The notes under the pieces are model-generated. The model was not told the origin of the DNA. It ran no database searches and was given only the letters and a program-made list of their open reading frames with translations. From NCBI RefSeq assembly GCF_017742215.1, contig NZ_JAGHKP010000001.1, forward strand, positions 806,001 through 870,000: 64,000 nt of DNA, in the 5' to 3' direction. The position numbers and the translations under genes are program-made. This DNA comes from Chitinophaga chungangae (lineage in GTDB: Bacteria > Bacteroidota > Bacteroidia > Chitinophagales > Chitinophagaceae). Below are positions 16,720 through 25,382 of this stretch, piece after piece; within the stretch, counting starts at the first letter, position 1, and every line of letters begins with the position of its first letter.

Positions 16720-17733
16720 TTATTTCTGTATGCTGAACACGAGTTCGGGGAGAATCTCTTCGGTATAAAACTCGTCTGACTGTTCTTCGTGCATCGCGCG
16801 GATAATCAGTTCCATGGCCTTTTCGCCCTGCCTGAACGGAAATTGTTCAAGCGATGCGGCGGGCGGGAATGCGATGTAACTGGTAACGGGGAGATTGGCG
16901 TAGCTGGCGAAAATAATGTCTTCGTTCACTTTCACGCCCTGCTGCTGCGCGTAGCGCGCCGCATCCATATGTACATAATCGTTGAAGCTGATAATAGCCG
17001 TGGGCGGCTTTTTCAGGCGAAGCAGCCGCGCAACCGCCGCGGAAGTTTCTTCGCTGGAAAGGTCCGTGGTTTCCACCAGCTGCATATCCACCTTGATCTG
17101 TTTTTTCGAAAGCGCTTCGATGTAACCCACCAGTCTTTCCTTGCTGGCAGGCATACTGTCCGGCCCGTTGATCAGCGCGATGCGCCTGTGTTTGGCGGCC
17201 AGCAGCCAGTTCACCATCTGCACGGTGCCGCGGTGCATGTTGCAGAACACTTTATGCGCGCTTTTAAACGGCGGCACCCTGTCGAAATACACGACGGGAA
17301 TTCCATATTTATTGAGCGATAAAAGGTGTTCGTAATTAACGGTGTATTTGCTGAGGGAAATGATCAAACCGTCTACCCGTTGCTTTTTCATAGCCGCCAC
17401 AATCTTTTTTTCCTGTTCGGGATCGTCGAGGCTTTGCCCGAAAAGGATGGTGTAATCCTGTGCGATGGCGGCCATTTCGATGGCGCTGATGGCGGAGGAA
17501 AAAAAATCTTCGCGGATGAAAGGGAGAATGACGCCAATAATGGAAGTGCGTTTCTGTTTGAATGAAATGGCCTGCGAATTAGGCTCGTAGCCCATGTCGC
17601 GGGCAAGCGCCTGCACCTGCATCCGCATTTTCAGGCCAATGCGCGGGTGATTGCCTAATGCTCGGGATACGGTAGAGGGCGACACTTTAAGTTTTTCAGC
17701 TATATCCTTGATAGTGACAACACTACTTTTCAT
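16720..17733 (-). CDS. LacI family transcriptional regulator
   Basis: 337 residues. The N-terminal helix-turn-helix is VTIKDIAEKLKVSPSTVSRAL (residues 6-26), followed by the hinge helix region and a periplasmic-binding-protein-like sensor domain (IIGVILPFIREDFFSSAI, DGLIISLSKY, RRIALINGP, PTAIISFNDYVHMDAARYAQQ). Such regulators repress sugar-uptake genes and are released by a sugar ligand. Convergent to it, 300 bp beyond its stop, is an operator-promoter pair with no target gene. The next SusCD locus, at 20.5 kb, has its own promoter without a visible copy of this operator. Confidence 0.92.
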   Translation of the reverse strand: MKSSVVTIKDIAEKLKVSPSTVSRALGNHPRIGLKMRMQVQALARDMGYEPNSQAISFKQKRTSIIGVILPFIREDFFSSAISAIEMAAIAQDYTILFGQSLDDPEQEKKIVAAMKKQRVDGLIISLSKYTVNYEHLLSLNKYGIPVVYFDRVPPFKSAHKVFCNMHRGTVQMVNWLLAAKHRRIALINGPDSMPASKERLVGYIEALSKKQIKVDMQLVETTDLSSEETSAAVARLLRLKKPPTAIISFNDYVHMDAARYAQQQGVKVNEDIIFASYANLPVTSYIAFPPAASLEQFPFRQGEKAMELIIRAMHEEQSDEFYTEEILPELVFSIQK

Positions 17734-17842
17734 ATCGGACTAAAAGATAGTGAAAATATACCGCCAGCAGCAATATTATTTTGCCGGCGCCGGCGGCTGC
17801 CGGGCCGTCAAATGGTATAAAAAACTACTATTTCAGCGCCGC

Positions 17843-18145
17843 TCAGGCAAGCAGCTCTTTTGCTTTCGAGGAAATAAGATCGGAGATCATGCCTTTGAAA
17901 AAAGAGAGGGCAAAAGGAAGCTCGCCCTGGATATCCACGCTTTCAGGATTTACCTGGATGCCGCCGGAAATATCGAAACCCTTGATGTTAAAGGAGAAAG
18001 TGGCATTGTCGCCTTCCCAGTTCTCTTTTACGTCGGAAACTTTGTCCGCCTGCTGTTCTTTCAGGTTGGTCAGCAGTTTTTTGATCCTTTCCTGTGCTTC
18101 TTCTTTCGGCAGCTGATGGGGAATATTTACGTTGAGTGTGGACAT
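17843..18145 (-). CDS. polyhydroxyalkanoic acid system family protein
   Basis: 100 residues, small and cytoplasmic. It resembles the PHA_gran_rgn family: an N-terminal helical region (KEEAQERIKKLLTNLKEQQ), then strands ATFSFNIKGFDISGGIQV and SVDIQGELPFALSFFKGMISDLI. The family name comes from genes near PHA synthesis loci, but no PHA gene is present here and the function is unproven. I start at MSTLNVNIPHQL (18145) because the family begins there; an in-frame start at 18175 adds ten non-conserved residues. Confidence 0.75.
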   Translation of the reverse strand: MSTLNVNIPHQLPKEEAQERIKKLLTNLKEQQADKVSDVKENWEGDNATFSFNIKGFDISGGIQVNPESVDIQGELPFALSFFKGMISDLISSKAKELLA

Positions 18146-18208
18146 CTTTGCTTGAAATTTCGGGCAAAGGTACAAAATACGGGCCGGCTTGCGCTTTCCG
18201 GCGGATAC

Positions 18209-18237
18209 AAAAAGCGCCCCTTTGCGGAGCGCTTTTT
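18209..18237. terminator. hairpin terminator
   Basis: AAAAAGCGC ... GCGCTTTTT, a perfect 9-bp stem with an 11-base loop. On the minus strand it ends transcription from the small basic protein gene. Confidence 0.75.
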
Positions 18238-18258
18238 CAGAAACTATTTTACATGCCC

Positions 18259-18471
18259 TCAGCGGCCGCTTCTTTTGGCGGCTTTGGCCCCGGGCGCTTT
18301 ATTTGCAGCGGTTTTACGGGCCGTCGTTTTTTTCTTTTTAGGAATGACGATCTTCTGCGTATCGTCGGCCGTTACCTCGCGGGTGATGTTCCTGCCGTAA
18401 TCGTTGCCGAGATTGGGCCCGCCTTGTTCGAGCCCGCTGCTGCCGATGGTTCTGCGTGCCATAACGATCAT
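18259..18471 (-). CDS. small basic hypothetical protein
   Basis: 70 residues, or 67 if it begins at MARRTIGSSG (18462). The N-terminal half is Gly/Asn-rich (LEQGGPNLGNDYGRN). The last 30 residues are a Lys/Ala/Arg-rich tail (IPKKKKTTARKTAANK, then AKAAKRSGR) like the tails of histone-H1-like nucleoid proteins. It has its own terminator and is divergent from the GH140-like gene. A nucleic-acid-binding role is possible but only suggested by composition. Confidence 0.55.
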   Translation of the reverse strand: MIVMARRTIGSSGLEQGGPNLGNDYGRNITREVTADDTQKIVIPKKKKTTARKTAANKAPGAKAAKRSGR

Positions 18472-18568
18472 TTAAATGAACAATACGTTTCCGTGTAAAA
18501 GCGGCCAAAACTGTGCCACCCGTACGGTTGATCGTATTTTTTGTATTTTGATCAGCAATCCGCATGTT

Positions 18569-19918
18569 ATGAAGATCCGCTTCCTCCTTATCCTTTGTTT
18601 CGTTTCAACATTTTGCCAGGCCCAGCTGCGCGTGAGCGATAACGGCCGTTACCTCCTGCGCGACGGTAAAACTTTTTTCTGGCTGGGAGACACTGCATGG
18701 GAGTTGTTCCACCGGTTGAACCGCAACGAGGCTGACGAATACCTCAAACATCGCGCGGAACAAGGGTTTACCGTAATCCAGGCGGTGCTGCTCGCGGAAT
18801 TCGACGGGCTGGCCACGCCCAATGCCAACGGCGATCTTCCTTTGCAGCACAATGATCCCGCAAAACCCAACGAGGCCTATTTTAAATATGCAGACACATT
18901 GATCGGCCTGGCCGACCGTTACGGCCTGGTGATCGGGCTGCTGCCCACCTGGGGCGACAAAGTGTGGAAGTCGTCGTGGGGGAAAGGCCCTGAAGTGTTT
19001 AACCCGCAGAACGCCCGCGTGTACGGCCGCTGGCTGGGCAAGCGGTATGGCGGCAGGAAAAATATAATATGGATACTCGGTGGCGACCGCAACCCGCAAA
19101 ACGATACGCATGTAACCATCTGGCGCGAAATGGCCGCGGGCATCCTGGAAGGGGTGGGGAAAGAAAGCCGCCCGCTTATTACTTTTCACCCTCAGCCCAA
19201 TGCCGCCGGCTCAGCGGAATGGTTCCATAACGACAGCTGGCTGAGCTTCAACATGTTCCAGAACGGCCATTGCAGGAATACGGCGGTGTACGACAAGATC
19301 AGATCCGTATACGACCGCGAGCCGGTAAAACCTGTACTGGACGGGGAACCGCTGTACGAAGACCATCCCGTATGTTTCAACGCCGCCGACCTCGGCACTT
19401 CCTCGGCGTACGATGTGCGGATGTACGCCTATCTCGATCTTTTTGCCGGGGCTTTCGGTCATACTTACGGCTGTCATGACATCTGGCAGTTTTATGCCGA
19501 AGGGAGGGAAGCCGTGAACGGGCCGCATGTGTATTGGCGGCAGGCGATGGACTTGCCGGGCGCGAAGCAAATGGCGTTCGTGCGAAAGCTGATGGAGGCA
19601 TCACCGGCGGAGGGCCGTGAGCCGGACCAGTCGCTGGTGAAGGAAAACGGCCTGCCGGCGGCGGTGCGGGTGCAGGCCTTGCGGGGGAAAGATTATGTTT
19701 ATATCTATACCTGTACGGGCCGGGCGTTTACGGTGAACCTGGGCCGGGTAAGCGGCGCGAGGCTGCAAACGGGCTGGTTCAACCCGCGCAACGGGCAATA
19801 TAAACCTGCTGAAATGATTGATAACCATGGGCAACATACTTTCCGGCCGCCTTCGTCGGGTTACGGGCAGGATTGGGTGCTGGTGCTGCAGGATGCGGCG
19901 CGTGCTGTCACTTTATAA
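18569..19918 (+). CDS. secreted glycoside hydrolase, GH140 (apiosidase)-like, DUF4038
   Basis: 449 residues. Signal peptide MKIRFLLILCFVSTFCQAQ, then a DUF4038 TIM-barrel (LRVSDNGRYLLRDGKTFFWL, GDTAWELFHRLNRNEADEYL) with the likely catalytic pair Asp173 in WILGGDRNP and Glu260 in VLDGEPLYED, and a C-terminal collagen-bind_2-type domain (VYIYTCTGRAF, GWFNPRNGQY). GH140 members cleave apiose linkages in pectin side chains, and related DUF4038 proteins have other substrates. Start chosen at the signal peptide. No SusCD partner is directly attached, though one begins 630 bp downstream. Confidence 0.85.
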   Translation: MKIRFLLILCFVSTFCQAQLRVSDNGRYLLRDGKTFFWLGDTAWELFHRLNRNEADEYLKHRAEQGFTVIQAVLLAEFDGLATPNANGDLPLQHNDPAKPNEAYFKYADTLIGLADRYGLVIGLLPTWGDKVWKSSWGKGPEVFNPQNARVYGRWLGKRYGGRKNIIWILGGDRNPQNDTHVTIWREMAAGILEGVGKESRPLITFHPQPNAAGSAEWFHNDSWLSFNMFQNGHCRNTAVYDKIRSVYDREPVKPVLDGEPLYEDHPVCFNAADLGTSSAYDVRMYAYLDLFAGAFGHTYGCHDIWQFYAEGREAVNGPHVYWRQAMDLPGAKQMAFVRKLMEASPAEGREPDQSLVKENGLPAAVRVQALRGKDYVYIYTCTGRAFTVNLGRVSGARLQTGWFNPRNGQYKPAEMIDNHGQHTFRPPSSGYGQDWVLVLQDAARAVTL

Positions 19919-20035
19919 CCCATCTCTCTTTTTTACGATTCCCGCTTTGTTTTATGATCAGGACTATTTCATTTGTGAAAGCTTTTTCTTTCGCTATATT
20001 TCATATTGTGTTTTGAATAATTATTTTTATTTTAA

Positions 20036-20067
20036 TTTTGTTTAATTTCGTTTTTTCTCTACTTTAG
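20036..20067 (+). promoter_or_regulatory. promoter of a candidate small RNA
   Basis: TTTTG at 20036-20040, a 19-base spacer, then TACTTTAG at 20060-20067, close to TAnnTTTG. No protein gene follows before a strong terminator at 20192. Confidence 0.4.
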
Positions 20068-20074
20068 CATTGTC

Positions 20075-20192
20075 CCTTTTGAAGATGAGGTCGAAGCAGA
20101 CGGGTTCCACGATATGTCCGGCTGAAAACCGGGTATAATGCATCATTAGCAAGGATTTCCGGGAGTTTCCGGCTTGGAAGCCGGGTTTTTTA
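20075..20192 (+). ncRNA. candidate small RNA between the GH140-like and susC genes
   Basis: A promoter-like pair at 20036-20067 and a clean terminator at 20169-20192 bound a unit of about 120 nt. Inside it a second small hairpin (CCGG-CTGAAAA-CCGG near 20120) is visible. The only frame is 17 codons (ATG near 20085). It matches no RNA family I know. The terminator lies 220 bp before the susC promoter, so it is probably not a susC leader. Confidence 0.35.
20169..20192 (+). terminator. rho-independent terminator
   Basis: CCGGCT-TGGA-AGCCGG followed by GTTTTTT. It ends the candidate small RNA or read-through from the GH140-like gene. Confidence 0.75.
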
Positions 20193-20412
20193 GAATTTCA
20201 CGTATGCCGCCCGGCCTTACCGCCGCAGGCAGGTTGTCAATTTTCCGTACCAGTTTATTTAAGTCCCTTTAAAGTAACAGACCAAAGTCAGTAACGCTAT
20301 GAATGTAATACGTCGCTTTTCCAGGAATGAGCCGCAGTGGACTATTCTGTGCCATTTCCACACATTTTCCCCCGTCCCTGCGGAATTATCGGGACTTAAT
20401 AATCACTTAACA

Positions 20413-20442
20413 TTGACTTTAAAACGGCTCCGCCTACCTTTG
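20413..20442 (+). promoter_or_regulatory. promoter of the first susCD locus
   Basis: TTGAC at 20413-20417, 17-base spacer, TACCTTTG at 20435-20442: an excellent match to the Bacteroidota sigma consensus. Predicted start near 20449, giving a leader of about 100 nt before the susC ATG. Confidence 0.75.
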
Positions 20443-20550
20443 CGGCCAATAAATAAACTGAAATTTTAAAACGTTTTTAAAACTGCATCGTCGTTTCCAT
20501 CTTTTTCATCTGTTATAACGGGGTTATAATTACTTACAAAATTTTGTTGA

Positions 20551-23500
20551 ATGAAACATTTTTTCCTACTTATCTCCGGCCTGCAATTGTTTGCCAGTAG
20601 CATTGCGTTTGGTAAGGCTGACATCAAACATCCTGGCGCTTCTTTTCCGGAAGCCAAAACAACGGAATATGCTGCGCCCGCTGCATACCAGGCAGATTCC
20701 AATATTGTGGTGAGAGGTAGAGTGACGGATGAAAAAGGAGAAGCCCTGATCGGGGTGAACATCAAAACCAAATCGGGTGGCAAAGGCTCGGTAACCGGCC
20801 CCGACGGTACTTATACCCTGATTATTCCCGGCAGCAATTCATTGATATTTTCGTTCATCGGCTACCTGCCGCGTGAGTTTGCCGTTACCAAAACGGAGCG
20901 CCTTGACGTGCAGCTGCTGCCCGACCCCAAAAGCCTCGACGAAGTGGTGGTAACTTCCCTCGGTATCAAACGCGACGAAAAAGCGCTGGGTTATTCCGCT
21001 ACCGTGGTGAAAAACGAACAGCTTACCGATGCGATCTCCAATAACTGGACGGACGCGCTTTCCGGCAAAGTGGCGGGCCTCAACCTGATCCGCTCCGGCG
21101 GCGGCCCTACCGGTTCCAACAAGATCGTGCTGCGCGGTGAAAGCAATCTCACCGGCGTTACCGAAGCGCTGATCGTGGTAGACGGCGTGGTGATCAACAA
21201 CGCCAGCGGCGCGCGCACAGCGGTTTCCGGCGAAAGCGTATACGGTACCGGCAGCGACAACATGCCCGCGGATTACGGCAGCGGCCTGAACGATATCAAC
21301 CCCGACGATATTGAGACCATCACCGTACTGAAAGGCCCCGGCGCTGCGGCGCTGTACGGTCAGCGCGGTGCAGGCGGCGCATTGATCATCACCACCAAAT
21401 CGGGCGGCGGTAAAAAGAAAGGTCTTGGCGTAACCGTCAATTCCAATGCTTCCCGCGAATACGTGAACCGCTGGCCCGACCTGCAGTTCGAATACGGCCA
21501 GGGCCTCGAAGGCATGAATTATTATTCCTACGGCGCATCGGCAGACGGCGGCAGCACCAGCGGCACCAGCTCCGCCTACGGCCCCCGTTTCGAAGGCCAG
21601 AACTTTTTCCAGTACGACCCGAAATTGCAGGGCGTGGGCAAAGAAAGAACGCCCTGGGTTGCTTATCCGAATAAAGTGAACGAATATTTCCGCCCCGGCG
21701 AAACCTATACCAACTCCGTGAGCGTAGACGGCAGCACCGAAAAAACATCGGCCCGTTTCTCCATCACCAACGTGAACAACAGCTGGATCATGCCCAACAC
21801 CGGTTACAAACGTAACACCGTAGCATTGTCCGTCAATTCAAAAGTGAGCGACAAGCTGCAGATCGCGGCCAAAGTGAACTATACCAACAAATCCAGCGAC
21901 AACCTGCCAGGCGCCGGTTATGGCAACCAGTCCATTATGTACTGGTACATCTTCTGGCAGCCGAACGCAGATCTCGACTGGCTGCGCGATTACTGGGTAA
22001 CCGGCGATGAAAAAAGGAAGATCAAATTCCCTTTCAGCAGCTATCCTGAAAACCCTTACGCCGTGGCGTACGAGTTTATCAACGAATCCAACCGTCATAA
22101 CGTAACAGGCAACATCTCGGCTACGTATAATTTTACGAAAGACCTGAGCCTGATGGTGAGAACCTCGCTGGACATGGCTTACGAAAACCGTGCGCAGAAG
22201 CGCCCGTACGACGCAGGCACCAAACTTTCCAAAGGCAGCTACCGCACGCAGAACATCTTCGGTATGGAATCCACCACCGACTTCCTGCTGCGTTACAGCA
22301 AAAAGATCGGCAAAGACTTCGACATCTCCGGCACGCTCGGCGGCAGCCTTCTGCGGAACAATTATACGAAGGATGAATTACGCGCGGATTCGCTGATCAT
22401 CCCCGGCGTTTACAGCATGGCAAACGCCGCGGGCACGCTCGTGACCATGCCTTTCAGCAGCAAATACGCCATCAACAGCGGATATGGAATGCTGGCGTTT
22501 GGTTATAAAGACTACCTGTTTGTAGACTTCACCGGCCGCCAGGACTATAACAGCGTATTGGCGACCCCGCTACGCTCGGATGGCGCGGGTTTTATGTACG
22601 GTTCCGCCAACGCCAGCTTTGTGTTGTCTGAAGTAGCGAAACTTCCCGAGGCCTTCAACTACGCAAAGATCAGGTTCTCCGCTTCCAGCGTGGGCAGCGG
22701 CAACACCGCGGCTTATCTCACGGCCTACACCTACGAACGGGCCGGCGGCCTTTCTTCCGGCCTGCAGAACCCGACCCTGCTGGCTAACCCGAACCTGAAA
22801 CCGCTCAGAACGAACTCCTATGAAGCGGGCGTTGCGGCAAAAATGTTCAAGAACCGCCTGGGCTTCGACGTGGCAGTTTATACAGGCGCCACAAAAGACC
22901 AGCACCTTCGCCGTATTGTAGACAGGGCTTCCGGTTACAACCAGATCCTGATCAATGCCGGCAAGGTAAGTAACCAGGGTGTTGAAATTGCACTGAACGG
23001 TACGCCGGTTTCTTCCCGCAGCGGTTTCAAATGGACCTCCAGCGTTGTGTTTTCGGCTAACAGGAACAGGGTTGAAGAATTGTTAGACAGCTCCGTGGTG
23101 CTGAGAACCGGCCCCGTGGGCGGCGGCCAGATCGTGGCCAGCGTAGGCGGCAGCATGGGCGATCTTTACGGAAGGGGATATGTACGCTCCCCCGATGGCC
23201 AGATCGTATACGATGCGAGAACCGGCTTCGCGCTGATCTCGCAGGATGTGGTATATCTCGGCAACACCATCCCGAAATGGAAACTGGGCTTCACCAACGA
23301 ATTTTCTTACAAAGGTTTCCGCATCGGCATCCAGTTCGACGGGCAGTACGGCGGCGTGGCGCATTCACTGATGCACTACAAACTCGCCGAACAGGGTAAA
23401 CTGACCAAAACGCTGCCCGGCCGTTACAACGGCATCATCGGCAACGGCGTGGTAATGGATGCAGACGGGAAATACCGTCCCAACGACGTGATCGCTACCG

Positions 23501-23808
23501 ACATCGACGAATATTACCGCTCGCATTACGGTATCGACAATGCGGAAGGCAGCACTTTCAGCACCAACTTCATCAAATTCAGGGAAGCCCGCATCGATTA
23601 TACGCTCAATGCGCGCATGCTGAAAAGACTGGGCCTGCAAAAAGCTACCCTGGGCGTTTACGGCCGTAACCTGTTCATCTGGTCCGACTGGCCGATATTC
23701 GATCCCGAGTTCGGTACCATGTCCGGCACGGATATCGTTCAGGGCTTCGAAACCGGTCAGTTCCCGTCTACCCGCACTATGGGCTTAAACCTTACTGTTG
23801 GATTTTAA
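20551..23808 (+). CDS. SusC/RagA family TonB-linked outer membrane protein
   Basis: 1085 residues. A signal peptide region (MKHFFLLISGLQLFASS...), then a carboxypeptidase-regulatory-like domain (VVRGRVTDEKGEALIGVNI, about 50-135), the TonB-box-like SLDEVVVTSLGIKRD, a plug domain (LSGKVAGLNLIRSGGG, IVLRGESNLTG, ALYGQRGAGGALIITTKSG), and a 22-strand-type barrel ending in TMGLNLTVGF. It lacks the N-terminal STN domain, so it should not signal to an anti-sigma factor. It imports oligomers (glycan or peptide) with the SusD-like lipoprotein encoded 12 bases downstream. No degradative enzyme is in the same unit. Confidence 0.95.
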   Translation: MKHFFLLISGLQLFASSIAFGKADIKHPGASFPEAKTTEYAAPAAYQADSNIVVRGRVTDEKGEALIGVNIKTKSGGKGSVTGPDGTYTLIIPGSNSLIFSFIGYLPREFAVTKTERLDVQLLPDPKSLDEVVVTSLGIKRDEKALGYSATVVKNEQLTDAISNNWTDALSGKVAGLNLIRSGGGPTGSNKIVLRGESNLTGVTEALIVVDGVVINNASGARTAVSGESVYGTGSDNMPADYGSGLNDINPDDIETITVLKGPGAAALYGQRGAGGALIITTKSGGGKKKGLGVTVNSNASREYVNRWPDLQFEYGQGLEGMNYYSYGASADGGSTSGTSSAYGPRFEGQNFFQYDPKLQGVGKERTPWVAYPNKVNEYFRPGETYTNSVSVDGSTEKTSARFSITNVNNSWIMPNTGYKRNTVALSVNSKVSDKLQIAAKVNYTNKSSDNLPGAGYGNQSIMYWYIFWQPNADLDWLRDYWVTGDEKRKIKFPFSSYPENPYAVAYEFINESNRHNVTGNISATYNFTKDLSLMVRTSLDMAYENRAQKRPYDAGTKLSKGSYRTQNIFGMESTTDFLLRYSKKIGKDFDISGTLGGSLLRNNYTKDELRADSLIIPGVYSMANAAGTLVTMPFSSKYAINSGYGMLAFGYKDYLFVDFTGRQDYNSVLATPLRSDGAGFMYGSANASFVLSEVAKLPEAFNYAKIRFSASSVGSGNTAAYLTAYTYERAGGLSSGLQNPTLLANPNLKPLRTNSYEAGVAAKMFKNRLGFDVAVYTGATKDQHLRRIVDRASGYNQILINAGKVSNQGVEIALNGTPVSSRSGFKWTSSVVFSANRNRVEELLDSSVVLRTGPVGGGQIVASVGGSMGDLYGRGYVRSPDGQIVYDARTGFALISQDVVYLGNTIPKWKLGFTNEFSYKGFRIGIQFDGQYGGVAHSLMHYKLAEQGKLTKTLPGRYNGIIGNGVVMDADGKYRPNDVIATDIDEYYRSHYGIDNAEGSTFSTNFIKFREARIDYTLNARMLKRLGLQKATLGVYGRNLFIWSDWPIFDPEFGTMSGTDIVQGFETGQFPSTRTMGLNLTVGF

Positions 23809-23819
23809 TTTGAAAAAGA

Positions 23820-25337
23820 ATGAAGCGAATCATCTATAAATTATCGTTGGCAGCAGTTTTGATCAGTATGATCGTTACTTCCTGCACCAAAGACTTCGAA
23901 GAAATCAATACAAACCCTAACAACTCGCCGGAGGCGCTGCCGCAGCAATTGCTGCCGCCCGCGCTGATAAGCACGATGGGATATCTCCAGCTGCGCAACC
24001 GCAACTTCAACAACGAACTGATGCAGGTGACCGTAGACGCCAGCGACGCGGAAGGTAAAGTATTCAGGTACGATTTCCGTTCCAACTGGGCCGATTATCT
24101 CTATAACGGGCTGTATTCGGAGCTGACCAATATCAAGGACGTTTATAAGAACGCCCATGAAAAAGACAGCATGACCTACAAGGGCATTTCACTGATCTGC
24201 CAGTCCTGGATGTATTCCATCCTCAGCGATACTTACGGCGACGTGCCTTATTCCCAGTCTAACCTGGCGAAAGAACAAGGCATTTTCGAGCCGGTGTTCG
24301 ACAGCCAGAAAGAGATCTATCTCGATATCTTCGAAAAACTGGAAGAGGCTAATACCATTCTTTCCAGCGGAGCCCCTACGCTTGTAATGACTTCCGCGGA
24401 CCCCATTTATGCCGGCAACCCGGCCTTGTGGCGCAAATTCGGCAACTCGTTGTATCTCCGCCTGCTGCTAAGGGTAGCGCATAAATCAGACGTATCGGCG
24501 GAAGTGATCGCCAAGATCCAGGACATGCTCGGCGCCAGCGCCAGCAAATACCCGCTGATCAACTCCGTAGCCGAATCGGCCGTGTTGAAATGGACCGGTG
24601 AGGGAGCGCTTGTATCGCCGCTGATGAGCGTGCGCGCGCAGGATTATTCTTCTCCCGCTATCGCCGAGTTCTTTATCAAAAACCTCGTTTCCTGGAACGA
24701 TCCCCGCATCGACATTCCCACATGGGGCGGCGGCACCGCCAACAGGTGGCGCATCGCACCTTCGCAGGGCGCTTACGTTGGCGTTCCCAGCGGTTACGCG
24801 CCAGGAGAGAACCCGGTGAAACGTTCCTATTTCTATTCCACCACCAGCGCCCTTACTTTGATGAACGATGCCATGACCGGCCTGATCTTCCCTTATGCGG
24901 AAATAAGGTTCATTAAAGCTGAGCTGATGGTAAAAGGCATCATTACCGGCAACGCGGGAACGGAATACCTCAACGGCGTGAACGCCGGTATTCAATACTG
25001 GCTGCCCGCATGGCCCACCGCCAACACCACCACTTATCTTACAGATGCGGACATCCAGTGGGACGATGCATATACCGAAGAACAAAAAATGGCAATGGTC
25101 CATTTGCAGAAATATTACGCGCTCTTTTTGGTAGACATGCAGCAGTGGTTTGAATACCGCCGTACCGGCCTCCCGGTGCTGCCGAAAGGCGCAGGTTTGA
25201 GGAACGGCGGCGTGATGCCCGCAAGGATGACCTATCCAGTGTACGTGCAATCCACCAATCCTACCAATTACAAACTGGCCGTTGCGGCCCAGGGACCGGA
25301 TGTGATTTCCACACAGGTATGGTGGCAGAAACCGTAA
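23820..25337 (+). CDS. SusD/RagB family outer membrane lipoprotein
   Basis: 505 residues. Lipoprotein signal with the lipobox in MIVTSCTKDF (Cys22), then FEEINTNPNNSPEALPQQLL, the start typical of the SusD-like_2 subgroup. TPR-like helical segments follow (ISLICQSWMYSILSDTYGDV, YAEIRFIKAELMVKG). It is the surface lid and substrate-binding partner of the SusC protein immediately upstream; the 12-base gap implies one transcript. The ligand cannot be predicted. Confidence 0.93.
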   Translation: MKRIIYKLSLAAVLISMIVTSCTKDFEEINTNPNNSPEALPQQLLPPALISTMGYLQLRNRNFNNELMQVTVDASDAEGKVFRYDFRSNWADYLYNGLYSELTNIKDVYKNAHEKDSMTYKGISLICQSWMYSILSDTYGDVPYSQSNLAKEQGIFEPVFDSQKEIYLDIFEKLEEANTILSSGAPTLVMTSADPIYAGNPALWRKFGNSLYLRLLLRVAHKSDVSAEVIAKIQDMLGASASKYPLINSVAESAVLKWTGEGALVSPLMSVRAQDYSSPAIAEFFIKNLVSWNDPRIDIPTWGGGTANRWRIAPSQGAYVGVPSGYAPGENPVKRSYFYSTTSALTLMNDAMTGLIFPYAEIRFIKAELMVKGIITGNAGTEYLNGVNAGIQYWLPAWPTANTTTYLTDADIQWDDAYTEEQKMAMVHLQKYYALFLVDMQQWFEYRRTGLPVLPKGAGLRNGGVMPARMTYPVYVQSTNPTNYKLAVAAQGPDVISTQVWWQKP

Positions 25338-25382
25338 TGCCTGATGATCAAAGACTAGTTGTTACGCACTAAAAAAAGCATA

